Counted from the first letter of the stretch, positions 1 to 6,814 are shown. The stretch is DNA of 8,289 bases from Desulfobacterales bacterium (GCA_030149595.1 JASFBI010000058.1:1-8289); one strand, 5' to 3'. Notes: generated from the sequence alone by a model not told the origin. Translations and numbers: made by a program.

Positions 1-1
1 T

Positions 2-232
2 AGTAACCGTCCAAATGATAGAGAGAAATGTTCGGGGAAAAAATATTTTTTCCCGAAAAAAGCTTATAAAAAATATGTTATTGCATTTGAGAAATATTTA
101 GAGAGATATATTCTTTCATTAAATGGAGATATTAAAAAGTCTGGAGGAAAAATAACTTTATCTGTTTTTGATACTACTGTAAGAGAGTTTATCTTTTGTG
201 ATTATTTAGATGAACTTTTTTTTGATACTTGA
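2..232 (+). CDS. C-terminal fragment of an unrecognised protein (5' end outside window)
   Basis: The frame beginning at base 2 is open for 76 codons and ends at TGA 230-232. It enters from the left edge, so its start is not visible. The visible tail is lysine- and aromatic-rich and ends in an acidic, phenylalanine-rich stretch (DYLDELFFDT). Its amino-acid make-up looks like a real soluble protein rather than random AT-rich translation. I do not recognise the family and see no motif, signal or membrane segment. It reads in the same direction as the glycosyltransferases, with 37 bp before the next start, so it may belong to the same transcript. A near-perfect palindrome lies inside the frame at 31-57. 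The main doubt is that an open frame of 76 codons could arise by chance. Confidence 0.5.
   Translation, partial: SNRPNDREKCSGKKYFFPKKAYKKYVIAFEKYLERYILSLNGDIKKSGGKITLSVFDTTVREFIFCDYLDELFFDT
31..57 (+). repeat. Near-perfect palindrome inside the leftmost coding fragment
   Basis: TTCGGG (31-36), six A (38-43), a central TA, six T (46-51) and CCCGAA (52-57) form a 13-bp-arm palindrome with a single unpaired G at 37. It lies about 175 bases before the end of the frame that reads through it. It may be just a coding coincidence (Lys-Lys and Phe-Phe codons), or a real hairpin or cruciform. Confidence 0.45.
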
Positions 233-269
233 AGTGAAATATAATTTTAATAAATAGTTGTAAGGTTTT

Positions 270-1235
270 ATGAAAAATCATAGTGAAAAAGAGAGTACAT
301 TATTAGTAACCATAGGTATACCAACCTATAATGGGGCTGATGGATTTTTAAAGGATGCAATTAATTGTGCTTTAAATCAAACATATTCAAATATAGAGGT
401 AATAGTTTCTGATAATTGTTCAACAGATCAAACAAAAAAACTTGTGAACTCTTTTTCAGATAAACGAATAAAATATATCAGGCATTCTGAAAATATAGGT
501 CTTAATAAAAATTTTAATTTTTGTCTTAACTCTGCTAAGGGAAAGTTCTTTTTGCTTTTATGTGACGATGATTTGATTGATCCTGATTTTATTAAAGTAT
601 GTTTGAATGCAATTAATTATAATACAGAGATTGGATCTGTTTTTACAGGAGTCAGACAAATTGATGAAAGTGGTAATGTAGAGTGGGAAGCTCCAAATAA
701 CATGTCTGGTACATCAGCATCAGACTTTTTGTTTGGGTGGTTTGACAATAAAGTTGCACTGTTTTTATGCAGTACACTGTTTAACACAGAAAAATTAAAG
801 AAAATTGGCGGATTTCAAACAAATGCTTTTAGCTATCAGGATGTTGCAGCTGAAGTTAAACTAACTGCAAAATATAGCAGGATTGATATATATGATGTAA
901 AAGCAAGTTTTCGCAGGCGTTTTGGAAGCAATGGCTCTTTGCTTGGAATAAAACAGTGGTGCTGTGATAGTTTGGAACTATTGGAAATTATATGTGAAAA
1001 TCACCCGAAACAGCAAAGGTTGCTGAAACAAAAAGGCATTATTTTTTTGTGCCGATTAATTTATAATAAAGTTGCAAGGATAGAGACAATAAAGAAGCGT
1101 TTTAAAGCATATCTGACTGTTTATTATAAATTTAAATTTGTATCTTCACCTGTTAAATTTATTTATAAAAAAGATATCAGGCAAATAAAAATAATCAGAT
1201 ACCTTTTTTCTCCATTCTTAATGAAAAGGGGATAA
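270..1235 (+). CDS. Family 2 glycosyltransferase (GT-A fold)
   Basis: This 321-residue protein is predicted to transfer a sugar from a nucleotide-sugar donor to a growing lipid-linked glycan at the cytoplasmic face of the inner membrane. The N-terminal GT2 domain shows the opening strand VTIGIPTYN (residues 13-21), the nucleotide-binding VSDNCSTDQT (46-55) and a CDDD metal-binding motif (98-101), the DxD equivalent. A likely acceptor-side segment follows around YQDVAAE (189-195). The last 60 residues or so are strongly basic with scattered aromatics, which suggests peripheral membrane attachment. The ATG at 270 is preceded by AAGG at 262-265, only 4 bases away, a rather short spacing. It is the first complete gene of the cluster and ends 4 bp before the next gene. 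The family call is firm. Donor and acceptor cannot be read from the sequence. Confidence 0.92.
   Translation: MKNHSEKESTLLVTIGIPTYNGADGFLKDAINCALNQTYSNIEVIVSDNCSTDQTKKLVNSFSDKRIKYIRHSENIGLNKNFNFCLNSAKGKFFLLLCDDDLIDPDFIKVCLNAINYNTEIGSVFTGVRQIDESGNVEWEAPNNMSGTSASDFLFGWFDNKVALFLCSTLFNTEKLKKIGGFQTNAFSYQDVAAEVKLTAKYSRIDIYDVKASFRRRFGSNGSLLGIKQWCCDSLELLEIICENHPKQQRLLKQKGIIFLCRLIYNKVARIETIKKRFKAYLTVYYKFKFVSSPVKFIYKKDIRQIKIIRYLFSPFLMKRG
1226..1231 (+). promoter_or_regulatory. Ribosome binding site (AAGGGG) for the second glycosyltransferase
   Basis: AAGGGG lies 8 bases before the ATG at 1240 and inside the last codons of the preceding gene. It is the strongest Shine-Dalgarno match I saw in the window and supports the start at 1240. 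Confidence 0.7.
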
Positions 1236-1239
1236 TATA

Positions 1240-2220
1240 ATGGATTTACCTCTTTTTACCGTGATTATGCCTAATTATAATAATTCCAAATATATTAAAA
1301 GTGCAATAGATAGTGTTTTGGCCCAGACATATATTAATTGGGAATTGGTAATAGTAGATGACGGGTCTTCGGATAATTCAATTAAAATAATTAGCAGTTA
1401 TCTTAAAAATAGAAAAATAAAATTAATAAAAAACAAATATAACAGAGGCGTGGCATATACAGCGAGAGTGGCTGTAGAAAATTCATCTGGTTCTATTATT
1501 GGAACTTTGGATTCAGATGATGTTCTGCATGAAAATGCTTTGAAAATAATGGCAGATGAACATTTATTGAACCCTGATGCTGGATTAATATATTCAAACC
1601 ATTATATTTGTGATGAGAATTTAAATATTTTAAAAAAGTTAGATTTAATTGAAGAAATTCCTGAAGGTACATGTTTACAGGATATTTTTATAGGGGAAAA
1701 TAAAAGCTCTAAGATCTCTTTTCATTTTAGAACATTCAAACGTTTTGCTTATGATAAAACAGATGGGTATGAGGCTGGACTGCTCTGTTTCGAAGATAGG
1801 GATTTATATTATCAGTTAGAAAAAATATCAAAAGTTAAATGTGTAAATCAGTGTCTTTATTTTTACCGGCATATAGGTGATATGGGTGCTTACAGGAAAA
1901 ATCCAAAAGAGAAATATTATAAATTTATTTGTGAATATAAAGAGGTAAAAAGACGATTTGGTGCAAGTCTGCCTTTTGTGGAAAAAGCTCGTTTTTCTCC
2001 ATTTCTTTTAAATATTATCTATATTTTTTTAAACAGACATATAAATGGTATAAAAAAAGATGAGTTTCGTTCTTTTTTTATAAAAATGGGGCATAGTAAA
2101 TTAAATAAAAACAAGATAACAGCTGTCTTTTATTTTTTAAATTCAATGCTGTATGGTTTTTCTCCAATTAAATTTTCTTCTTTAAAGAAAATTGTTTTAA
2201 AGAGACATAAACAGATATGA
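1240..2220 (+). CDS. Family 2 glycosyltransferase (GT-A fold)
   Basis: This 326-residue protein has the canonical GT2 layout: VIMPNYN (residues 8-14), VDDGSSDNS (39-47), DSDD as the DxD metal site (91-94), the candidate catalytic-base region FEDRDLYYQLE (184-194) and an aromatic/basic YFYRHIG (207-213) typical of the domain's end. A basic C-terminal tail of about 100 residues follows, probably membrane-associated. It starts 4 bp after the previous stop with a good ribosome site (AAGGGG). It ends in an ATGA overlap with the next gene, so translation of the two is probably coupled. Predicted role: adding one sugar to the lipid-linked repeat unit in the cytoplasm. GT2 membership is clear; sugar specificity is not. 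Confidence 0.94.
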   Translation: MDLPLFTVIMPNYNNSKYIKSAIDSVLAQTYINWELVIVDDGSSDNSIKIISSYLKNRKIKLIKNKYNRGVAYTARVAVENSSGSIIGTLDSDDVLHENALKIMADEHLLNPDAGLIYSNHYICDENLNILKKLDLIEEIPEGTCLQDIFIGENKSSKISFHFRTFKRFAYDKTDGYEAGLLCFEDRDLYYQLEKISKVKCVNQCLYFYRHIGDMGAYRKNPKEKYYKFICEYKEVKRRFGASLPFVEKARFSPFLLNIIYIFLNRHINGIKKDEFRSFFIKMGHSKLNKNKITAVFYFLNSMLYGFSPIKFSSLKKIVLKRHKQI

Positions 2221-3437
2221 AAATTTTGTATGTTTGTGATAAATTGATCACTTTTGTTTTAAATGAGGTTATTGAATTAAATAATCTGAACAATGAAATT
2301 TATATATTATCAAACCACAAAGACAAACAGATATATAATAATATTACCAGACCTGTTTTAAAAAAACACAATTTAATTAACAGAACTTTTTGCAGATTTA
2401 ATTATTTTAACAGCAGGAGAGAGAAACTAATGTTTTTCTTAAAAGCTGTATGCAAAGATTTTATAAAAAACCCCTTAATAACTTTAAAAGTAATAATTAA
2501 TACACTGAAGATATATTCAAAAATAGGGACAGGGATAGAAAAATATTTAGATATTCGTAATATTCTATCTGTAAAACCTGATATTATCCATGCACCTTTT
2601 TCAACACCCGATACGATAGATTATGTCTGTTTATTATCAAAATCTTTAAAAGTACCCTTTACACTCTCTTTTAGGGCACATGATATTTATGAAAATGATA
2701 ATCTGAAAAAACTTCAAAATAAAATGAAAATAATCCAATCTGCCAGCAGATTAATAACAATATCTAAGTATAATAAGGTAAAACTTGAAAGATATTTTAA
2801 AACAGATAAATCCATTGATATTATTCATAGTGCCATTTATCTGGATTTTTTTAAAAAAGGGTATAATAAAAAAAAACAAAATTCTATTGTCAGTGTTTGC
2901 CGGCTGCATGAACAAAAGGGGATTATATTTCTTATTGAGGCCTGCCATATATTAAATAAGCGAAATATTGATTATAAATGCACAATAATTGGTGAAGGTT
3001 CTGAAATATATAAATATAAGGAATTGATTAACAGGTATAATATACCAAACATTGAATTTATAAATTTTATGCCTCAGGAGCAGATCAGAGATTATTTAGA
3101 TAATGCTGCTGTATTTGTTTTACCATGTGTTATTGCAAAAAACGGGTCAAGAGATATTCTGGCAAACTCCATAAAAGAAGCTATGGCTATGGAACTGCCT
3201 GTTATAACTTCAAAAATTTGTGGGATAGAAGAGTTGATTGAGCATAGAACAGATGGGATACTGGTGCCTCCTGAAGATAGTGAATCCATTGCTGATGCTG
3301 TTTTTGAAGTTTTTGAAAATGTGAAATTTGGACAAAAAATAGGTAAGGCAGGCCGTATTAAAATAGAAAATAATTTTAATGTAGAAAATGAAGCGAATAA
3401 AATGAATAAGATTTTTTATAATATTTTGCATGCCTGA
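2217..3437 (+). CDS. Family 4 glycosyltransferase (GT-B fold), WcaL-like
   Basis: This 406-residue protein is of normal size for a two-domain GT-B enzyme. The N-terminal acceptor domain includes PDIIHAPFSTPDT (121-133) and FRAHDIY (152-158). The C-terminal nucleotide-sugar domain (Glycos_transf_1 type) has SVCRLHEQKG (226-235), TIIGEG (257-261 plus following Gly) and a donor-binding segment at about 309-330 ending KEAMAMELPVI. The usual E-x7-E donor motif appears as D313-x7-E321; Asp in the first place is tolerated in relatives. The pattern resembles colanic-acid WcaL-type retaining transferases, but that is a family resemblance, not a specificity call. The ATG at 2217 overlaps the preceding TGA (ATGA) and has no obvious ribosome site of its own, which suggests translational coupling. 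Its end overlaps the next gene's first possible start. Confidence 0.93.
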   Translation: MKILYVCDKLITFVLNEVIELNNLNNEIYILSNHKDKQIYNNITRPVLKKHNLINRTFCRFNYFNSRREKLMFFLKAVCKDFIKNPLITLKVIINTLKIYSKIGTGIEKYLDIRNILSVKPDIIHAPFSTPDTIDYVCLLSKSLKVPFTLSFRAHDIYENDNLKKLQNKMKIIQSASRLITISKYNKVKLERYFKTDKSIDIIHSAIYLDFFKKGYNKKKQNSIVSVCRLHEQKGIIFLIEACHILNKRNIDYKCTIIGEGSEIYKYKELINRYNIPNIEFINFMPQEQIRDYLDNAAVFVLPCVIAKNGSRDILANSIKEAMAMELPVITSKICGIEELIEHRTDGILVPPEDSESIADAVFEVFENVKFGQKIGKAGRIKIENNFNVENEANKMNKIFYNILHA

Positions 3438-4443
3438 ACTTTTTGGAAAAATTAATATGCCAACTGCTCAACATAAAATAAGTGTTATTATTCCTACTTA
3501 TAACAGGGGTTCTTTTCTTATTGATGCTGTAAAAAGCATACAAAAGCAAAAATATGAAAATATAGAAATAATAATTGTAGATGATGGTTCAAAAGACAAC
3601 ACAAAAGAGGTTGTAACTGATCTGCAAAAAAAATATTCCAATATTATATTTTGCTGTAACAACCGTTTAAAAGGCCCGTCAGGAGCACGAAATACAGGAA
3701 TTATCAGATCAGAAGGGGAATACATTGCTTTTTTGGATTCCGATGATATCTGGCTGCCTGCTCATTTGGAAAAAGGAGTGGAGTTTTTAAATAAAAACAA
3801 AAATATTGGTGTTCTTTTTGGAAACTTTCAGGTTTTTGATTATTTCACTAAAAAACATCTGTATAACTCCTTTGATAAACTAAAAGTTTTGCACACCTTA
3901 AAATACAGCAGGCAAATTTTAAATTACAAGATTTTAGAAGATAATCTTTTTAAAGCGTTAATACAGGAAAATTTTTTTCTTTTGGGAAGTATTATTGTAA
4001 GAAAGTCTGTGTTAAAAGGTATGTTACTTGATGAATCAACCTTTTTTGCAGAAGACAGAGATTTTGCAGTCAGGCTTTATAAAGAAGCAAAGGCTGTTTT
4101 TGCCTGTAGACTTGATCCTGTATATATACAGTACAGGCATGACTGTAATTTAAGCAGCTCGGGTACGGCATATGCCTGGCAAAAAACAGCAAAAGCACAT
4201 CTGTACCTGTATAAGAAATACTTAAATAATTATAACCTGTTAAAACAAGAGAAAGAAATACTGACTAATTTAATTGTAAAAAGATATTTAAGTATTTCAA
4301 ATGGATATAGAAAAAACAGTGAATTTAAAAATGCTTTTATAAATGTTAAAAAAAGTTTTAAATATAGAGTTAGTTTGAATCAGGTAAAAGCAGTGCTGGT
4401 TATTTTTATTGCATGTTTTTTATTTAAATCAAGATATAGATAG
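3430..4443 (+). CDS. Family 2 glycosyltransferase (GT-A fold)
   Basis: This protein of up to 337 residues has the GT2 motifs VIIPTYN (19-25), VDDGSKDNT (50-58), GARNTG (85-90), DSDD (103-106) and AEDRDFAVRL (207-216). This is the classic cytoplasmic inverting glycosyltransferase pattern of polysaccharide loci. A hydrophobic stretch, AVLVIFIACFLF, near the C-terminus may dip into or anchor to the membrane. The start is uncertain. ATG 3430 overlaps the previous gene by 8 bp and lacks a ribosome site. ATG 3457 (residue 10) has GGA at 3445-3447, 9 bases upstream, and still leaves a normal GT2 N-terminus, so it may be the true start. The gene ends at TAG 4441-4443. The tight four-gene run ends here, and an 87-bp non-coding gap follows. 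Confidence 0.92.
   Translation: MPELFGKINMPTAQHKISVIIPTYNRGSFLIDAVKSIQKQKYENIEIIIVDDGSKDNTKEVVTDLQKKYSNIIFCCNNRLKGPSGARNTGIIRSEGEYIAFLDSDDIWLPAHLEKGVEFLNKNKNIGVLFGNFQVFDYFTKKHLYNSFDKLKVLHTLKYSRQILNYKILEDNLFKALIQENFFLLGSIIVRKSVLKGMLLDESTFFAEDRDFAVRLYKEAKAVFACRLDPVYIQYRHDCNLSSSGTAYAWQKTAKAHLYLYKKYLNNYNLLKQEKEILTNLIVKRYLSISNGYRKNSEFKNAFINVKKSFKYRVSLNQVKAVLVIFIACFLFKSRYR
3445..3450 (+). promoter_or_regulatory. Possible ribosome binding site favouring an ATG at 3457
   Basis: GGAAAA lies 7-12 bases before the ATG at 3457. No comparable site precedes the upstream ATG at 3430. This supports, without proving, a start nine codons downstream, which would turn the overlap with the preceding gene into a 19-bp gap. 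Confidence 0.4.
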
Positions 4444-4450
4444 CGTTCCC

Positions 4451-4466
4451 CTCAGCCAGGGCTGAG
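4451..4466 (+). repeat. GC-rich perfect inverted repeat (6-bp stem, 4-base loop)
   Basis: CTCAGC (4451-4456) pairs with GCTGAG (4461-4466) around the loop CAGG. It stands out as a GC-rich island just after the glycosyltransferase stop at 4443. No T-run follows, so it is not a textbook intrinsic terminator. It could be an RNA hairpin that slows polymerase or protects an mRNA end, or a small REP-like palindrome. Confidence 0.55.
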
Positions 4467-4481
4467 ACCAATCCTATAAAC

Positions 4482-4512
4482 AACTAAATTATCATGAAAA
4501 AATAATTTAGTT
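4482..4512 (+). repeat. Perfect 11-bp inverted repeat upstream of the deacetylase gene
   Basis: AACTAAATTAT (4482-4492) is the exact reverse complement of ATAATTTAGTT (4502-4512), with a 9-base loop. It ends 18 bases before the GTG at 4531. No T-tract follows on either strand, so a terminator is unlikely. It could be an operator-like dyad, an mRNA hairpin near the ribosome site, or the end of an inserted segment. Some chance of coincidence remains in such AT-rich DNA. Confidence 0.55.
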
Positions 4513-4530
4513 ACTGAAAAGAGTATAAAA

Positions 4531-4965
4531 GTGATGATTTTACGAAACTTTTTAAGCTTTTGTATGGCATTTATTCTCTTTGTTTTTGGTTTTATACGAA
4601 GAGCAAGGACAAAAGCACAATCAGGGCAATATATTACAGGTATAGCCTTTCATAATCCGGAAAAATTTCTTTTTGAAAAATCTGTAAAATGGTTAATGCG
4701 AAATGGTTACTCTTTTATATCAACAGATGACTTAATTCATATATTAAAAAGAAACTCTATATGTCCAAAAGGAGCAGTATGGTTAACCTTTGATGACGGG
4801 TGGAAAAATAATATTGAAAATGTTGTGCCTGTATTAAAAAAATACAATATACCAGCTACTTTTTTTATTACCACAGGCTCTGTTGAAAACAGCGGTTCGT
4901 TCTGGTGGAGACTAACAGATAGATATAAAGATGTTTTAGAAAATGAATTTAATATAAAAAAATAA
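4531..4965 (+). CDS. N-terminal part of the split polysaccharide deacetylase
   Basis: This 144-residue product holds the membrane anchor (5-22), a degraded-looking AFHNP (39-43) where relatives have a Tyr-His start strand, and motif 1, TFDDGW (86-91), whose aspartates supply the catalytic base and one metal ligand. It ends at TAA 4963-4965, before the metal-binding histidines, and should be inactive alone. The start is either GTG 4531 or ATG 4534, both reachable from the AAGAG upstream (about 4518-4523). It is translated as written unless the stop is read through. Confidence 0.7.
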   Translation: MMILRNFLSFCMAFILFVFGFIRRARTKAQSGQYITGIAFHNPEKFLFEKSVKWLMRNGYSFISTDDLIHILKRNSICPKGAVWLTFDDGWKNNIENVVPVLKKYNIPATFFITTGSVENSGSFWWRLTDRYKDVLENEFNIKK

Positions 4966-5052
4966 GAGCTTTACCATATAGTAAATATCAAAAGAGAGCA
5001 AATATTTACCTCTATTGAAAATCGGTTTAAAAGTAGTATCACAAGAGAAGCA

Positions 5053-5487
5053 ATGAGTATGGATGAGGTAAAAGAGCTTTCAAAAATCTCTCAAATAACA
5101 CTTGGAAACCATACAGTAAACCACGTTATTACGCCAAATTGTACTACAAGTGAGCTTGAATATGAGATATGTGAATCAAAAACAACCCTTCAAAATTGGA
5201 CTGGAGAAAAAATATACTCTTTTGCTTATCCAAATGGTGCTTTTGATGAACGTGAAAAGAGTATGTTACAAAATGCTGATATTAAGATAGCTGCAACCAT
5301 AGAGAACAGATTGATTAATATGGATGAGGATATTTATCTGATACCAAGGTTTGTTGCAATGGATACAGGGTCTCTTATGGAAAATATCTGCCATATGACA
5401 GGTATTTGGGAGCCTTTTATGACAAAGTTAAAAAAAATGATTTTAAATAACATACATGGCAGATTTATCTGCCACAACGAAAAATGA
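5053..5487 (+). CDS. C-terminal part of the split polysaccharide deacetylase (possible restart)
   Basis: From ATG 5053 this 144-residue stretch carries motif 2, HTVNH (residues 20-24, the two metal-binding histidines), and motif 3, FAYPNGAFDERE (58-67). It lacks the aspartates of motif 1. It is in the same frame as the N-terminal part. A purine-rich AAGAGAAG (5043-5050) sits close to ATG 5053 and better placed for ATG 5059, so a restart is conceivable. It is more simply the untranslated remainder of an interrupted gene. No signal sequence is present, so a separately made fragment would stay in the cytoplasm. Confidence 0.55.
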   Translation: MSMDEVKELSKISQITLGNHTVNHVITPNCTTSELEYEICESKTTLQNWTGEKIYSFAYPNGAFDEREKSMLQNADIKIAATIENRLINMDEDIYLIPRFVAMDTGSLMENICHMTGIWEPFMTKLKKMILNNIHGRFICHNEK

Positions 5488-5524
5488 AACTCTCATGATT
5501 ACGGTTTGTTGGACAGAGTTTCAT
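5484..5524 (+). repeat. Perfect 10-bp inverted repeat at the deacetylase 3' end
   Basis: ATGAAACTCT (5484-5493) is the exact reverse complement of AGAGTTTCAT (5515-5524), with a 21-base loop. The left arm contains the deacetylase stop codon (TGA 5485-5487). A T-rich tail does not follow, so it is a poor intrinsic terminator. It could form an mRNA hairpin between the deacetylase and the ligase gene. Confidence 0.5.
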
Positions 5525-5540
5525 ATAAAAATTTAAAACA

Positions 5541-5545
5541 AGAGA
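5541..5545 (+). promoter_or_regulatory. Ribosome binding site supporting the GTG start at 5552
   Basis: AGAGA lies 6-11 bases before the GTG. An in-frame TAA (5549-5551) directly precedes that GTG, so no upstream start in this frame is possible. The next methionine is at residue 86, inside a conserved membrane region. The GTG is therefore the likely start. Confidence 0.5.
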
Positions 5546-5551
5546 TTTTAA

Positions 5552-6814
5552 GTGAAAGTTCATAGTAATATTACAATTATACTGTTTGCCGGTTTGTTTT
5601 TGAGTTTTGTTTTGGAGATAAGCCTGGGAGTTAAACTCTCTCCTGTAAGAGGGGCAAGTTTTAGGAACCTCTCTTTCTATTTTTTAATAATTTTCCTGAT
5701 AATAGGCAATCCTGTTACTAAAATACCTGTTATCCAGAAAAACAGTATAAATATTCCCATATTTGCATTATTAATATACTGTTTTTGTTCAATTTTATAT
5801 ACCAATATGGTTCATCCAAAACTTTATGACTCCCTGTTGTCTGCTCTTTTTAATTTTAAATCATATATAGAACCTTTTATACTTGCTTTAATTACATTTA
5901 GTATAGTACATGACAAAAAAACAGTAAAAACTGTTTTAACAGGTTTAATAATACTGTTTTTAATATTTAATCTGTTAACTATAATAAGCTCGCTTGGAAT
6001 AGTTAACATAGAAAGAATATCATATAATGAACGCTTGGGCAGATCCCGTGGAGCCTTTAGCGAAGGTAATCAATATGCAGCATACATTACACTGTTTATT
6101 CCATTTTGTGTGAATTTTTTCTGGTATAATAAAAACAGATTTTTAAAAATTGTTTTGGGACTGGCTATACTTACAGGACTGTTTTCTATTCTGCTTACAG
6201 GTTCCAGGGGAGGGCTTTTGTCTCTTTTAATCGGATCTGTGGTTCTATTATTTTTAAACAGTAAAACTTTTTCACCAGGTTTAATATTAAGGGGGTTGGG
6301 CTTGGTTTTTATTGTTGGCTTTTTAATGGTATCAACTTATTTTCTGTTACCTGAAACTTCAAGAACAGGAATTGTAAACAATATTGTTGAAAGAGCAGGT
6401 GAGGGAGATATAAACAAATATAGCTCAGGCAGAATTGATGCATGGATAACTGGACTGAAACTGTTTGCAGAAAATCCTGTTACAGGAACAGGATTTCAGA
6501 CATTTAGTCATTATTTTAAAATAAATACTCACAATGATTATGTATTGTACTTGGCAACACTTGGAGCCCCTGGATTTTTTCTGTTTTTATTGATTTATTT
6601 CAGGATTTTTAAATCCATCTGGATATATAGAAGGCAAAAAGACAACCTGCAATGGTATTACAATGGTTATCTGTCAGGGTTTATTTCATATATGGTTGCC
6701 ATGTTTTTTGTAAATATGCTGACTCCTGCATATTTCTTTTTTATATTTACTGCTCTTATATTAAAAATGGGTTGTTTGCAGGATATGGAATCTAAACGGT
6801 TACAGATAGCTTAA
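5552..6814 (+). CDS. O-antigen ligase / polymerase family membrane protein (Wzy_C type)
   Basis: This 420-residue polytopic inner-membrane protein has about ten hydrophobic segments, for example around residues 8-26, 40-52, 68-84, 105-119, 126-150, 176-191, 197-215, 220-236, 246-266, 338-353 and 374-406. It carries Wzy_C family hallmarks: LLTGSRGG (214-221), SGRIDAW (292-298), ENPVTGTGFQTF (307-318) at the start of the large periplasmic loop, and THNDY (326-330), whose histidine matches the conserved one of ligases and polymerases. It should act on undecaprenyl-linked glycan outside the membrane, either polymerising repeats (Wzy) or ligating chains to an acceptor (WaaL, or glycoprotein ligases). 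Sequence alone does not separate these. It starts at GTG, 64 bp after the deacetylase stop, and is followed by a 65-bp gap. Confidence 0.9.
   Translation: MKVHSNITIILFAGLFLSFVLEISLGVKLSPVRGASFRNLSFYFLIIFLIIGNPVTKIPVIQKNSINIPIFALLIYCFCSILYTNMVHPKLYDSLLSALFNFKSYIEPFILALITFSIVHDKKTVKTVLTGLIILFLIFNLLTIISSLGIVNIERISYNERLGRSRGAFSEGNQYAAYITLFIPFCVNFFWYNKNRFLKIVLGLAILTGLFSILLTGSRGGLLSLLIGSVVLLFLNSKTFSPGLILRGLGLVFIVGFLMVSTYFLLPETSRTGIVNNIVERAGEGDINKYSSGRIDAWITGLKLFAENPVTGTGFQTFSHYFKINTHNDYVLYLATLGAPGFFLFLLIYFRIFKSIWIYRRQKDNLQWYYNGYLSGFISYMVAMFFVNMLTPAYFFFIFTALILKMGCLQDMESKRLQIA

Larger units (their letters stand above)
4531..5487 (+). pseudogene. Polysaccharide deacetylase (NodB/CE4 family), interrupted by an in-frame TAA
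   Basis: The complete frame spans 318 codon positions before its TGA, including one internal stop at 4963-4965. NodB-type enzymes use a metal ion to remove acetyl groups from polysaccharides or lipid-linked sugars. The product begins with a hydrophobic signal-anchor (about residues 5-22) followed by RRAR. It then has motif 1, LTFDDGW (85-91). After the stop come motif 2, HTVNH, and motif 3, FAYPNGAFDERE. The 29 codons from TAA to the ATG at 5053 have no further stop and read like family linker sequence (ELYHIVNIKREQIF, then a basic segment into REAMS). There is therefore no frameshift, just one nonsense codon. The metal-binding Asp and His residues fall on opposite sides of it. TAA ends other genes here (1235, 6814, 8112), so codon reassignment is unlikely. 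Alternatives are a recent null allele, a sequencing error or stop-codon readthrough. Confidence 0.8.

Noticed and set aside
240..245. TATAAT as a -10 promoter element before the first glycosyltransferase
   Set aside because: A perfect hexamer is expected often in DNA this AT-rich, and no -35-like hexamer lies at 16-18 bases; TTGATA at 222-227 is only 12 bases away.
2751..3725. Open frames on the minus strand at 2751-2948, 3092-3289, 3210-3431 and 3498-3725
   Set aside because: They lie wholly antisense to strongly supported glycosyltransferase genes, have no family motif, and are typical shadows.
4955..5023. Possible frameshift at the run of A just before the TAA (4957-4962) in the deacetylase
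   Set aside because: Shifting the frame gives a plausible stretch for a few codons (IRALPYSKYQ) but closes at a TGA within about 20 codons. The original frame stays open and leads directly into motif 2, so a simple nonsense codon explains it better.
5480..5524. Integron attC-like site (GTTGGAC core-like heptamer in the hairpin loop)
   Set aside because: Only one core-like heptamer is present, in the loop rather than at the arm ends. There is no matching RYYYAAC partner, integrase or cassette array.
5488..5565. Continuation of the deacetylase frame after its TGA (25 codons, NSHDYGLLDRVSYKN and onward, to TAG 5563)
   Set aside because: It looks protein-like, but the NodB domain is already complete and the stretch overlaps the ligase start and the inverted repeat. 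A second nonsense mutation is possible but not supported.
5824..6009. Minus-strand open frame inside the ligase gene
   Set aside because: It is antisense to conserved membrane-protein coding sequence, short and without recognisable features.
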